Source of the DNA: an uncultured bacterium
GTDB lineage: Bacteria; Patescibacteriota; Gracilibacteria; Absconditabacterales; Absconditicoccaceae
Reading direction: 5' to 3'
Assembly: GCA_903918675.1 (NCBI GenBank)
Contig: CAIXFE010000008.1
Location: forward strand, 1 to 41,423
DNA length: 41,423 bases
Translations under genes and position numbers: made by a program
Notes under the pieces: model-generated
The model's input: the letters and a program-made list of their open reading frames with translations, nothing else
Database searches by the model: none
Told to the model about the DNA's origin: nothing
In this document: one piece after another, positions 28,979 to 37,760 of the stretch
How the letters are laid out: the number at the start of each line of letters is the position of its first letter
Position numbering within the stretch: the stretch's first letter is position 1

Positions 28979-29506
28979 ATGTCTGTAGAAAAAGCCATAA
29001 ACGATAAACACGTAGTAATAACAGTTCCAGAGCCAAGCATACTTCGGTGAAGAAACACATTCGATAGGGAAAATGAAAATGAATTTGAAGAATCAATGAT
29101 CCAAGAAATGCTATTGAGCATAGGAATCCCTAATGAGAATATTCATCACCAAAAATACGAACATAACCAACAATATATGGAATGGGTTAAAAACGTAAAA
29201 GCAGATATCGCACTCGCTATTTTTACATGATGATTAGATAGCCGATATTTTAGAACCGGATGACTTTTTGACCAAGTCAGACAACAAAAAAATAACATAA
29301 AAATAATTTTAATTGGAGATAAAAAATATGAAAATTATCAATCTCATAAAACAAAGAAGCGAAATATGATAGATACCTACATTTATACACCCTATGAGCC
29401 AGAACAATTGAAAAAAATCATTTTAGAATCACTTCAAGAAACTCCCGCTTCAGAAACAAATGCAAGCAGCTCAGCCTCTGATAACCGGCTTAACATAAGG
29501 GCTTAA
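28979..29506 (+). CDS. Degenerate receiver-like protein 2
   Basis: 175 residues, weakly similar in plan to the previous gene: HVVITVPEPSILRG, helix EEFEESMIQEMLLSIGI, strand ENIHHQKYEHN, helix AWKNVKADIALAIFTGGLD-type segment, strand NNIKIILIGDKKY, then IDTYIYTPYEPEQLKKIILESLQETP, a terminus parallel to DSYLPTPFDSETFQETV. The shared LQETP/FQETP ending supports common origin. The stop codon TAA overlaps the next ATG (TAATG). Function unknown. Confidence 0.55.
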
Positions 29507-29625
29507 TGGGGGATTACATCAACGACAGACATCTCTCCATTTCAGATAAAATTGCTTCAGAAAACGATACTAGAGTTACTCTTAAAAACTCATTAAAAGG
29601 ATTCATATTTATCCTCTGAGAATAA
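29506..29625 (+). CDS. Possible 39-residue peptide overlapping the receiver-like gene
   Basis: ATG overlaps the previous stop (TAATG), typical of translational coupling. The product, MGDYINDRHLSISDKIASEN..., ends LKGFIFILGE with one TGA-Gly. It has no recognisable domain. It could also be the remnant N-terminus of the next gene, whose ATG follows 4 bp after its stop. Confidence 0.35.
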
Positions 29626-29629
29626 CAAT

Positions 29630-30178
29630 ATGATCAATAAATCAGCAGCCGTGATAGGACGACAGACAGATTTCACAATTGACGAACTTAGAAGATTTAC
29701 GATAGAACAAAAATCTAAAAATCATAAGCCAATAGAAGAAAACGAAGGGAAACTTTATCATATCAAAAAAGAGCTCGCTTTAATAGTTGAGGGACTAGAA
29801 CAAATCGGACTCACAGATATTGCTATGAATAAAATTTCTACTCAATGAACCGAGCTAAGAGACATCCTTATGCACGAAACACAACCGAAAGACCTCATAA
29901 TTTTTACGGGTGAAAAAATTCAAAACCACATACATACCTTGGGTATAGCCGAGAAGATAAAAAGGATAAGAGAAGAAACGGACATTGTTATGATCGGCGA
30001 TTATGATTGGCAAAATTATGACAAGGTAAATCGGGATCTCTTCATGAAAAAACCTTTCACAATAAAAGATTTTAAAGGTAGAATCTTAAATTTGTTGCTG
30101 CAAAGAAACGACTTCAACCCATTAGAAAAATTAAAAATAAGATTATGATTGGAAAAAATAAGGCTGGGATTAGGATAA
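29630..30178 (+). CDS. Degenerate receiver-like protein 3
   Basis: 182 residues. A helical N-terminal ~85 residues (with KKELALIVEGLEQIGL) precede a receiver-like C-terminal half: QPKDLIIFTGEKIQNHI (Asp missing at the phospho site, as in its relatives), helix LGIAEKIKRIREE, strand TDIVMIGDYDW, and DLFMKKPFTIKDFKGRILNLLLQR, the best KPF-type terminus of the three. Two TGA-Gly junctions. Last gene of the cluster. Confidence 0.55.
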
Positions 30179-30733
30179 AGCTACGAGGATTTTCATAAGA
30201 CCATCTCTCCATTGCAATTCATTAGGATTTCCTTATTATAATCTCGTTATATCAAGCGATACCTAAAAGCGTTCTCACTCTTCTGTCCCTTCGGTATTTG
30301 AGACCCGATAAAACCCCGACACTTTTTGAGGGGGTTTACGGAGTCGAAATTATACCGGCGATTTTTGACACATAAAGTACAAGCGTAAGCGAAGTAATTT
30401 ATGATTTCAAAAACAGCCGGTGCGTTACACTTGGACAATAAAGAGTGTACCAGATAAGATCACTATGGACGAGGAATTATGAGAGCTTTTTTTGTTTAAT
30501 GAAAAAAATGATGTCCCCCCTTTAAGGGACTGAAAGGAATCCCGCTAGGGAAAAGGGGGTGGCCGAAGGCCGGGGGATTTACTCAATAAAATCTCCCACC
30601 ACTCCGTGGTCCCCCCTCTTTAGATAAAGAGGGAACTCAATCAGAAAATCTTCTTCACTGTTATCCGTTATCCGGTATCTGTTATCTAATTTATCATTTA
30701 TCCTGTAAAGAACTTTATCATTTTATCATTCCC
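30179..30733. other. Spacer without a gene; palindromes and repeats
   Basis: A hairpin ACCCCGACACTTTTTGAGGGGGTT lies at 30316-30339. A REP-like block of CCCCCCTTTAAGGGAC, AATCCCGCTAGGG, GTGGCCGAAGGCC, CACCACTCCGTGGTC and CTCTTTAGATAAAGAG lies at 30513-30648. GTTATCCGTTATCCGG and TTTATCATTTATC units (30658-30731) run up to the next ATG. A minus-strand open frame at 30247-30438 has no protein-like features. Confidence 0.6.
30513..30648. repeat. REP-like palindrome block
   Basis: Same style as the blocks around the DUF559 gene (CCCCCC-TTT ... AAGGG, GGCC-GAA-GGCC, CCAC-TCC-GTGG, CCTCTTT-AGAT-AAAGAGG). No nuclease gene accompanies this copy. Confidence 0.75.
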
Positions 30734-32593
30734 ATGGAATTCAAAGACCTCTGACTCTCCGAGTCAACACTCAATGCACTGACTAAAAAATGATTTATCA
30801 CTCCCTCACCTATCCAGGCGCAGATCATTCCTTTGCTGATGAAAGGAGAGAAAAACGTGATCGGACAAGCTGAAACAGGCTCAGGCAAGACTGCCGCTTT
30901 TGGGATTCCGCTCATAGAAAAACTCCAGCCAAACAAAGGTATCCAGGCACTTATCCTCGCACCTACAAGAGAACTTGCAGTGCAAATTGCTGCAGAGATT
31001 GATTCTTTCCAATGAATAGGAAATAAGAGACTCCGCATCACAACCATCTACGGGAAGCAATCCTACACGATACAGATGCAGGCGCTCAAAAGAGGTGTCG
31101 ATATCGTAGTCGGGACGCCAGGAAGGATCATGGATCATCTCGATAGAGGCACGCTCAATCTTAAGAATTTGGAATATTTCATCCTCGATGAAGCAGATGA
31201 GATGCTGGATATGGGGTTTGAAGAAGATATCCAGAAAATATTTAAGCAGACCAACGATCACAGAAAAGTGCTCCTCTTCTCTGCTACGATGTCCAGAGAT
31301 ATCCTGAGTATCGCTAAGAAATATATCGGAGAATACGACTTAGTCTCAGTGAAAAATGAGCAAGCTACCGTCGCGCTGACAGAGCAAAGTTTCGTGGAAG
31401 TGCAAGAAAGAGATAAGTTTGAGACCTTGCGCAGGATCGTAGATATGGCTCCTGATTTCTATGGGATCGTATTTTGTCATACCAAGAATGATGTCGATCT
31501 CGTCACTTCTAAGCTCGTCGATAAGTGATATAATGCCGAGGCATTGCACGGTGATCTCCAGCAGAGACAGAGAGAAAGAGTATTGAAGTTATTCAAAGAT
31601 AAAAAAGTTACCATCCTCATTGCTACCGATGTCGCAGCAAGAGGGATCGATGTAGATGATGTGACGCATGTCATCAATTATTCACTTCCACAAAATGCAG
31701 AAAAGTACATCCATAGAGTTGGCAGGACTGGGAGAGCTGGCAAGGCAGGGATCGCGATCACCTTCGTAACACCGAGAGAATATAGACAGATGTCAGCCAT
31801 CAAAGCGATCACCAAAACCGATATCAAGAAAGGGATGATCCCTAAGGTCACAGATATTATCCAGACCAAAAAAGATAACCTAAAGACTGACATCCAGTGA
31901 GCGATCGGTGGGGAAAAATATAAGGATTTCCTTCCTATCGCGGATTTCCTTCTAGAGAATAACGACGCTCGCGAGGTCATTGGAGCACTTTTGAAGATCC
32001 ACTACGAACATGATTTCTCTCAGAAAGATTACTCAGAGATCAGTGATGTTCGTTCCGCAACAGGATCTAGAGCATGATCAGGACAAGCGAGACTCTTCAT
32101 CGCAGTGGGAAAATGACTAGGCTATACGCCTCGCTCGCTCCTAGAATTGATAGAGAAAGAAGCCGGCGTCGCAAGTAATGGAGTGAATGATATGAGGATC
32201 ATGGAAGACTTTTCTTTCATCACGGTAAGTAGTCCTGACGCCGAAAGGATCATCGACGCCTTCATCATGAAGACCATCAATGGCAAAAAATCCATCGTCA
32301 GTAGAGCGAAAGAAGAAAGCAGATGAGGCGGCAGTTTTAGAAAACCTTACGGAGACAGACCGAGAACCTATGGGAATGACAGACCAAGGACCTATGGAGG
32401 CGACAAACCAAGAACTTATGGTGGAGATAAGCCTAGGACATACGGAGGAGACAAACCTAGAACATACTGAAGCGATAGACCAAGAACATCATCCTACGGC
32501 CCTAAGAAAAGCTTTGACGATAAGCCTAGGACAAGTAGCTATAGCGACAAAAAACCATGATTTAAGAGCAGTAGAGCTAGACCAGAACGATAA
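30734..32593 (+). CDS. DEAD-box ATP-dependent RNA helicase with C-terminal repeat tail
   Basis: 619 residues. Core motifs in order: [13 protein letters not shown] (Q), [12 protein letters not shown] (I), PTREL (Ia), GTPGR (Ib), DEADEM (II), SATMS (III), [13 protein letters not shown] (V), and [10 protein letters not shown] (VI). A ~75-residue DbpA-type RNA-binding domain follows ([25 protein letters not shown]), then a basic tail of six near-identical PRTYGGDK units. This layout is that of DeaD/CsdA, acting in ribosome assembly and cold adaptation. The codons of the GGS tail include TGA-Gly. ATG after TTTATCATTTTATC repeats, no Shine-Dalgarno. A terminator follows. Confidence 0.95.
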
Positions 32594-32617
32594 TATCGAA
32601 CAAATAATTTCATTGCA

Positions 32618-32645
32618 GAAAAGGAGCCTCAATGGCTTCTTTTTC
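32618..32645 (+). terminator. Rho-independent terminator after the DEAD-box gene
   Basis: GAAAAGGAGCC, loop TCAAT, GGCTTCTTTTTC; near-continuous stem with built-in A/T tails. Confidence 0.88.
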
Positions 32646-32880
32646 GTATAAACATATTGCACCCGACAATGGATATTGTCGGACTAGGAAACAGTCACTT
32701 AAAAACAATCATCCCGATTATTACGATTGAAATTTTGAGGGAAATGGGTAGAAAGTTATTCGTATATTGGTGTATTAGTATATTGGGAGGGAAATTCCCG
32801 GACCAATAACAAATAACCAATGCACCATACAAAAATAAGCCAATCCATAATCGACAATTTAACCTTTAAAAGTAGCCAAT
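32646..32880. repeat. Spacer with CCGACAAT hairpin and TATTGGTGTATTAG / CCAATAACAAATAACC repeats
   Basis: A perfect 8-bp inverted repeat CCGACAAT-GGAT-ATTGTCGG (32663-32682), then TATTGGTGTATTAGTATATTGG (32753) and its opposite-strand words CCAATAACAAATAACCAATG (32802). These form a long imperfect inverted repeat just before dnaX. No gene is seen. Confidence 0.7.
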
Positions 32881-34293
32881 ATGTCCTTAGCCAATAAATA
32901 CCGTCCACAAACCTTCGATGAGATTATCGGACAAGAACACGTTACCGAGATCCTCAAAGCTCAGATGAAAAGCAACAAACAGCAGCATCATAATTTTCTC
33001 CTTTTCTGACCAAGAGGGACAGGAAAGACAACTGCTGCCAGAATTATAGCCAAGGCAATAAATTGTCTGAACCTCCAAGATGGAAATCCTTGCAACAAGT
33101 GTATCAATTGCCAAACGATCAATGAAGGCAAGACCTTGGATTACATAGAGATCGATGCAGCTTCTCATACCGGAGTAGACAACATCAGGGAAGAAATTTT
33201 GGACAAAGCATCCTATCCGCCAGCAAGTTTAAAAAAGAAAATATACGTGATAGATGAGGTGCACATGCTCAGTAAAGGTGCGTTCAACGCCCTCCTCAAA
33301 ACGATCGAAGAACCCAGAAATAATGTCTGTTTTATCCTGGCCACGACCGAGCTCCATAAGGTTCCCGAGACCATTATTTCCCGCTGCCAGGTCTTCAATT
33401 TCAAGAAGGTAAACAACCAAGAGATGACGAAACATCTGGAAAATATCTGCACGCAGGAAGGACTGAAACATAGTCATACTGCTCTAGAAGTGATTTCAAA
33501 AATATCTGAAGGCTGTGTACGTGACGCGGTCAAATATGTAGACCAAGTAAGTGTACTGGGGGACGTAAATGAAGAACATATCACGAAATTTCTTGGTGTC
33601 GCTCCAGAAAGTATGATAGAAAATTTTCTGCAACTGATCAAAGAAGGAGATAAGACAAAGATATTTACGCAGATAGATGACATCCATAATCAAGGAGTCG
33701 ATCTGCACAATTTCGCCAAACAAGTCCTCATGTATATGGATCAACACTTCTTGGAAGACATCGATTTCCTTTCTCAAGTCTCAGAAGCATTCACAGAGAT
33801 CATCAGCAATATCAGATATTATCCCTATCCGACGATTGTGTACAAGATCGCAATAAATAAACATCTTGATTGAATTAAGAATGAAGGATGAAGAATTAAG
33901 AATGAAAAAAATAAAGAGGAAAATCTAAGGTCTAAGGTCCAAGATTTAAAGCCTACTACGCCAGCATCGACTGACCAAAGCCAACCCACTACGAGTGAAA
34001 CAAAGCTCGAAGACCAGACGCAACCTGATAACGACGACCTCCTCCAGCAAATATTAGATAGTTTGGAAGAAGGCTCCTTCAAAAACAATCTCCAAGATCA
34101 GATCGTGATCGAAGAAGTGACTGATGCCAAAGTGAAAATCATCGCCATCAATAAAATAGCAGAAATGATGCTCAAGAAGCCAGAAAACATCACCATCATC
34201 CAGAAGGTTTTTTCAGAAACTCTTGGCAGAGATGTGATGTTGGAAGTAAAATTTGAAAACAAGGAAAACTATTTCGCCAGGAAATTGTGATAA
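32881..34293 (+). CDS. dnaX: DNA polymerase III subunit gamma/tau
   Basis: 470 residues. Clamp-loader ATPase: SLANKYRPQTFDEIIGQEH, Walker A GPRGTGKTTAARI (first Gly is TGA), zinc module CLNLQDGNPCNKCINC, Walker B KIYVIDEVHMLS, sensor 1 FILATTELHKVPETIISRCQVF, and GVDLHNFAKQVLMYMDQH in domain III. A linker (residues ~330-380) contains IKNEGGRIKNEKNKEENLRSKVQDL-type text, which is the in-frame translation of intergenic GAATTAAGAATGAAGG and TCTAAGGTC repeats (33871-33944). The C-terminal ~90 residues are a small domain V-like region. Ends TGA(Gly)-TAA. Confidence 0.95.
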
Positions 34294-34302
34294 CAATCAC
34301 AA

Positions 34303-34322
34303 CCCCGTAGTTTACTGCGGGG
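34303..34322. repeat. CCCCGTAG / CTGCGGGG palindrome
   Basis: 8-bp arms with a TTTA spacer and one G-T pair, 10 bp after dnaX. Same word family as the perfect palindrome at 26170 and the T-loop insert at 11300. Confidence 0.7.
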
Positions 34323-34363
34323 AAGGTGTCGTGATGTTCCATTTTATCATTTTATCACTCTTC

Positions 34364-35155
34364 ATGCCCATCTCTCACCTGATAGCAAAATACGACCTTT
34401 CCAGATATACGGTCTACCAGATGTTGGAATACGTGTCTGCCACACAAGATCGAAAGGTAGTCCAAGAGGAAAGAGATGGTATGTATCTTATCAAGACCAC
34501 TGTTTCCGTAAATGATCTATATAATTATGCGCACATCCTAGATGGTAAACTTTCTACGGATGACAATAGTGCAATGAAAACATTTTTTGCTGATGATATA
34601 TTCAGGATCAAATTTCCAGAAAATGAATCATTGTCACAAGCATGTGCATGATTTGGCTACACATATAGAAGCACATCCTACGGGATGGTTGCCGACATAG
34701 AGGAAGAGACTGATTATAGCGTCGAATTAAGCGCCGATCTTAAGATCACTAGAGTAAAAAGCACAAGTGACTTCAATATATGTAAATCCATTTTCGCAGA
34801 AGCATTTGATTACAGCGCAGAAGAGACAGAAAAGAAAATTTGATTCATAGAAAAATATGTATTAGATGAGCAAGATAATCATATGAGCAGTTTTATCCTT
34901 TACGAAAAAGACATTCCAGTCTCCACTGGATCATACTACGCATTCGATAGTTTCTCAATAGAACACATAGGGACAAGGAAAGATTATAGAGGCAAAGGAT
35001 ATGCTGATAAGATCATGAAAACATTACTGCAAGAAGCCCAAAGACTCAAGTACAAGCAGGCTTGCCTCTCAGCATCAGAAGCGGGATATCATGTCTATCT
35101 CAAAGTAGGATTTAAGGTCACAAACAAAAATACTACATTTTTCTTGAAGAAATAG
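34364..35155 (+). CDS. GNAT-family acetyltransferase with N-terminal extension
   Basis: 263 residues. The C-terminal half is a GNAT domain: SSFILYEKDIPVSTGSYYAF, SIEHIGTRKDYRGKGYADKIMKTLLQEA (acetyl-CoA loop R-x-x-G-x-G/A) and AGYHVYLKVGFKVTNKN. The N-terminal ~120 residues are another alpha/beta region of unclear type, possibly a degenerate GNAT. I chose the second ATG because the first (34334) would translate the TTTATCATTTTATCAC repeat leader also found before the DEAD-box gene. Acceptor substrate unknown. Confidence 0.8.
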
Positions 35156-35563
35156 GTGTAGATAAGCAACATAATCTTAAAATTATTGAAGCCCCAAAAG
35201 AACCCCCTTGTAAATCCAGAAAAAATCTGTATACAGACGCCACACATTTACCTACGCATACCCAATCAATGCACACTGCACTACTTAGGACAAGGAGAAT
35301 GACTAACTGTATCTACAGGAGTTTTTCTCGATAGCATAGATATCATACCCTACTTGATGATGCTTCTGGAAACACTCCAGAGCTTTTTTTTAAAATTATA
35401 CAAATATTTCATTATGGACATCATAACTACTCATAAACTCTACCTCAGGATCAGAAGGTTTAAAATACTAAGGCGATCCTTTTAGAGTTACAAAAAAAAT
35501 ATATCTGGCTCTACGACGATCGTCCTAGTGCCTTTTTTATTTATCTTTTAAAATAGAGTAAAA
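35156..35563. other. Spacer after the acetyltransferase
   Basis: A ~100-codon open frame (about 35188-35490, reading through one TGA) has no ATG start and contains a terminator, so it is probably not a gene, though it could be a decayed one. Close to the next ATG, an AAGGCGATCC ... GATCGTCCTAGTGCC inverted repeat with a T-run (35470-35540) may be another terminator or a leader hairpin. Confidence 0.5.
35362..35391 (+). terminator. Rho-independent terminator
   Basis: GCT-T-CTGGA, loop AACAC, TCCAG-AGC, then eight T. It lies 200 bp after the acetyltransferase stop. Confidence 0.8.
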
Positions 35564-36103
35564 ATGGAAAAATATAATAAGCTAGAACTTCCTACAAATG
35601 CATATAAAATCACTGAAGCCATTTCTTTAACTGACTGTGAAACTTTGGTGCAATGGATCAAGGAAGAGAATGAGATGCATGGGCATCATATGCTAGAACC
35701 CGATGCACAAGAGCTATGGGAAGAGGCAAATGCATACGGGTGTTGTTGTATCAAACACCAAGATATACTCATCTGATTTATCAAACTCATGCCAGTACAG
35801 AAAGATGGATTAATATTATTTGAACGCTGAAGTTTATTTATCAAGCCATGATATCGTAATCAATGACTATGAAAACATCTAGTAGCGACTATCCTTAACA
35901 AACAAAATCATCTGCCCGTGTATTCGGTAACCAATGTACCAGCAGTACACCATATCAATCAATCATTATGACAATACCAATACACCACTACAAATATCCA
36001 GCAACAGATTCTAGATACTATAGAGACAGCCGGCAAACTATTAGATGATGATATGATCTATGCTAATGAGATTTTACATACCTTAATCCAAACGTGATGA
36101 TAG
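35564..36103 (+). CDS. GNAT-family acetyltransferase
   Basis: 179 residues. The middle has a GNAT core: GCCCIKHQDILIGFIKLMP, ILFERGSLFIKPGYRNQGLGKHLVATILN (R-N-Q-G-L-G-K acetyl-CoA loop), and PVYSVTNVPAVHHINQSLGQYQY (the late Asn/Tyr helix). Its last codons (Gly-Gly from two TGA, then TAG) overlap the next gene's start, so the two are translationally coupled, linking this enzyme to the zinc amidohydrolase that follows. Confidence 0.85.
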
Positions 36104-36927
36104 AAAGTATCAGTATCGAAAGTGGTAAACCAGGACCACACTTGCTCATATTAGGGGCAATTCATGGGAACGAAACATGTGGGACGTATGCTATCAAGAA
36201 AGTAATAGATGAAATACATCAGGGAGTGATAACGCTAAAAAGATGATGCATCACAGGCATCCCTATTTGCAATCCTAAAGCCTATAAAAATAAGGTAAGA
36301 TATGTCGAAAAAAATCTTAATAGAGTTTTTATGAAACATCACAATCCTCTTTTTTATGAAGAACATCTAGCAAATCAGATTACTTCATTTGTAGAAAAAT
36401 GTGATTACGTCTTAGATATTCATTCTATGCAAAGCCAAGGAAAGAGTTTCATATTTCAAGACTACGATGATGAAGCCACATCAGATATGTGTCAACACAT
36501 AGGAGTCCCTTATATCATACGCTGACGAGCGCAACTCAATACGCTCGACGACCATACTGATACTATCGGATATGCACATACAATTTGAAAAATCTGAGTA
36601 CTCGTAGAATGCGGACAACATAATGATGACACATCTAAAAAAATTGCCTATCAAGCAATCATGAACGTTCTCATTCGATTATGAATGATCTCCAACAAAA
36701 AAATACCCTCAAAACGTCCTGTTTCTATCAAGGTAAATAGTGTCGTTATCAAGACACAAAAATGAAATTTCAGTCAGAGTCGGAAACATTGAGATCTTGT
36801 CGATACTAATCAAGTCTTGGCTGTATATGAAGATGGACAAAGAATTATCTCCGGAACAAAAGGGTTTATCCTGTTACCCAATGAAAAAGCAAAGACTGGG
36901 GAGGAACGGTTTTATATAGGGGAATAG
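36097..36927 (+). CDS. AstE/AspA-family zinc amidohydrolase (succinylglutamate desuccinylase/aspartoacylase type)
   Basis: 276 residues of the M14-like AstE/AspA group, which removes acyl groups from N-acyl amino acids. Zinc ligands: His and Glu in LGAIHGNETCG, and His in YVLDIHSMQSQGK. YVEKNLNRVF holds the substrate Asn-Arg motif, and GVLVECGQHND holds the catalytic Glu. The C-terminal ~90 residues form the usual small beta domain. Co-translated with the upstream acetyltransferase: one gene may add and the other remove an acyl group, or both may act on one metabolite (inference). Ends one base before the convergent regulator. Confidence 0.88.
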
Positions 36928-36928
36928 C

Positions 36929-37204
36929 CTATCCCAACACCTTCCTATATCCACCCATCTCACCCTTGAGATACTTCCCCACTCTAGCAATCGTCGTAGA
37001 AGAAGCACCCGTCTCTTGCTCAATCTTTTTGTAGTTCTCTCCTGCATGTAATCTTTTCGCGATCTCCAATCTCAGCGAAAACTCTACAATCTCATCTTCC
37101 GTAAATAAATCTCTGAGAAAAGAAAATACCTCATGTTTGGTCTGTAATTGTAAGAACGCCTTCTGGAGAGGAAGGGAAACTTGTTGCAAATGATGGTTAT
37201 CCAT
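36929..37204 (-). CDS. TrpR-superfamily regulator (YerC/YecD/HisR-like)
   Basis: 91 residues, the whole TrpR-like fold: KHEVFSFLRDLFTEDEIVEFSLRLEIAKRLHAGENYKKIEQETGASSTTIARVGKYLKGEMGG. The YKKIEQETGASSTTIARV stretch is the helix-turn-helix. YerC-type proteins differ from E. coli TrpR by the TEDEI and AGENY words seen here; as I recall, comparative genomics has linked such proteins in Firmicutes to histidine genes (HisR), which should be checked. The divergent neighbour is tRNA-His, and matched palindromes sit in the shared promoter. No TGA codon in this short gene. Confidence 0.9.
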   Translation of the reverse strand: MDNHHLQQVSLPLQKAFLQLQTKHEVFSFLRDLFTEDEIVEFSLRLEIAKRLHAGENYKKIEQETGASSTTIARVGKYLKGEMGGYRKVLG

Positions 37205-37250
37205 TGGAAGGGGGATAAAATGATAAAGTGATAAAATGACAAAACAACAG

Positions 37251-37280
37251 ATTATATAAGGATGTTTTTCTCTATTTCAA
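37251..37280 (-). promoter_or_regulatory. Promoter of the TrpR-like regulator
   Basis: On the minus strand: TTGAAA, 18-bp spacer, TATAAT, then a GATAAAATGATAAAG-type repeat leader to the ATG at 37204. The -35 touches operator 1, giving a direct way to autoregulate. Confidence 0.75.
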
Positions 37281-37297
37281 CTTTACTTAAATAAAGT
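37280..37297. promoter_or_regulatory. Operator 1: ACTTTA-N6-TAAAGT
   Basis: Palindrome ACTTTA-CTTAAA-TAAAGT. Abuts the regulator's -35 on one side and the tRNA-His -35 on the other. Centre lies 44 bp from operator 2, about four helical turns. Confidence 0.7.
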
Positions 37298-37298
37298 A

Positions 37299-37326
37299 TT
37301 GCATTTTTATTGTGAATCACTATACT
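37299..37326 (+). promoter_or_regulatory. Promoter of tRNA-His
   Basis: TTGCAT, 16-bp spacer, TATACT. Transcription would begin at about 37333, inside operator 2, a dozen bases before the mature tRNA. Confidence 0.7.
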
Positions 37327-37343
37327 TTACTCAGATAAAGTAT
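37322..37343. promoter_or_regulatory. Operator 2: ATACTTTA-N6-TAAAGTAT
   Basis: Perfect 8-bp arms around CTCAGA. Overlaps the tRNA-His -10 and start point and ends two bases before the mature tRNA; a bound regulator would block tRNA-His transcription. Confidence 0.75.
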
Positions 37344-37345
37344 CT

Positions 37346-37422
37346 GCGATTGTAACTCAAACGGACAGAGTAATAGATTGTGACCCTATGTATTGGAGGT
37401 TCGACTCCTCCCAATCGCACCA
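37346..37422 (+). tRNA. tRNA-His (GTG)
   Basis: Cloverleaf: acceptor GCGATTG / CAATCGC (7 perfect pairs), T8 A9, D-arm ACTC-AAACGGACA-GAGT, anticodon arm ATAGA-TTGTGAC-CCTAT with anticodon GTG, variable GTATT, T-arm GGAGG-TTCGACT-CCTCC, discriminator A73, and an encoded CCA. Two oddities: the base before position 1 is T, and base 73 is A, so the usual G-1:C73 pair of bacterial tRNA-His is absent; pair 31-39 is an A-C mismatch. The GTG anticodon is a Tgt (queuosine) target. Confidence 0.9.
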
Positions 37423-37720
37423 ATAAAAATCAAAAAACTGCAATCATTTATCCTTCGCGAAGTCGAAGGACTCTCAACTGCGAAGCCCGCATTCGCGGAC
37501 AAGCCTCAACTGCACCAAACCATCATTGTGCCAAGCTCCGCTTAGCCACATGCAATGTGGCTCTACAGAAATTATGGTGGGTGCTTCAACTCTTTATCCT
37601 GTAAAGGACAACTTCTTTCAAAAGCCGCCCCATCAAAAATCAAAAAATTACCATCACACTCCCACATTCCCACCCTCCCACTTTATATATTCTTATCAAC
37701 CCAATGTTCTTATTAGCCAA
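37423..37720. repeat. Palindrome cluster after tRNA-His
   Basis: No gene. Palindromes: TCCTTCG-CGAAGT-CGAAGGA (37451), TGCGAA-GCCCGCA-TTCGCG (37479), GCACCAAACCATCAT / ATTATGGTGGGTGC (37512 and 37571, long arms) enclosing CCACAT-GCA-ATGTGG (37546). TCCTGTAAAGGA (37597) recurs at 11056. It ends with CACTCCCACATTCCCACCC repeats (37657-37682), the family also found inside the exonuclease fusion. Confidence 0.7.
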
Positions 37721-37760
37721 TAAAACAAGCCACTTACATCACGTCTTCCATCGCAGATAA

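Noticed and set aside
30247-30438. 63-residue minus-strand ORF
   Set aside because: No motif, no start context, and overlaps hairpin-rich spacer DNA.
30316-30490. SRP RNA, tmRNA or RNase P RNA in the spacer before the helicase
   Set aside because: Hairpins are present, but no diagnostic conserved sequence of these RNAs was seen.
35188-35490. ~100-codon open frame after the acetyltransferase
   Set aside because: Lacks an ATG, spans a strong terminator hairpin and shows no domain; treated as spacer.
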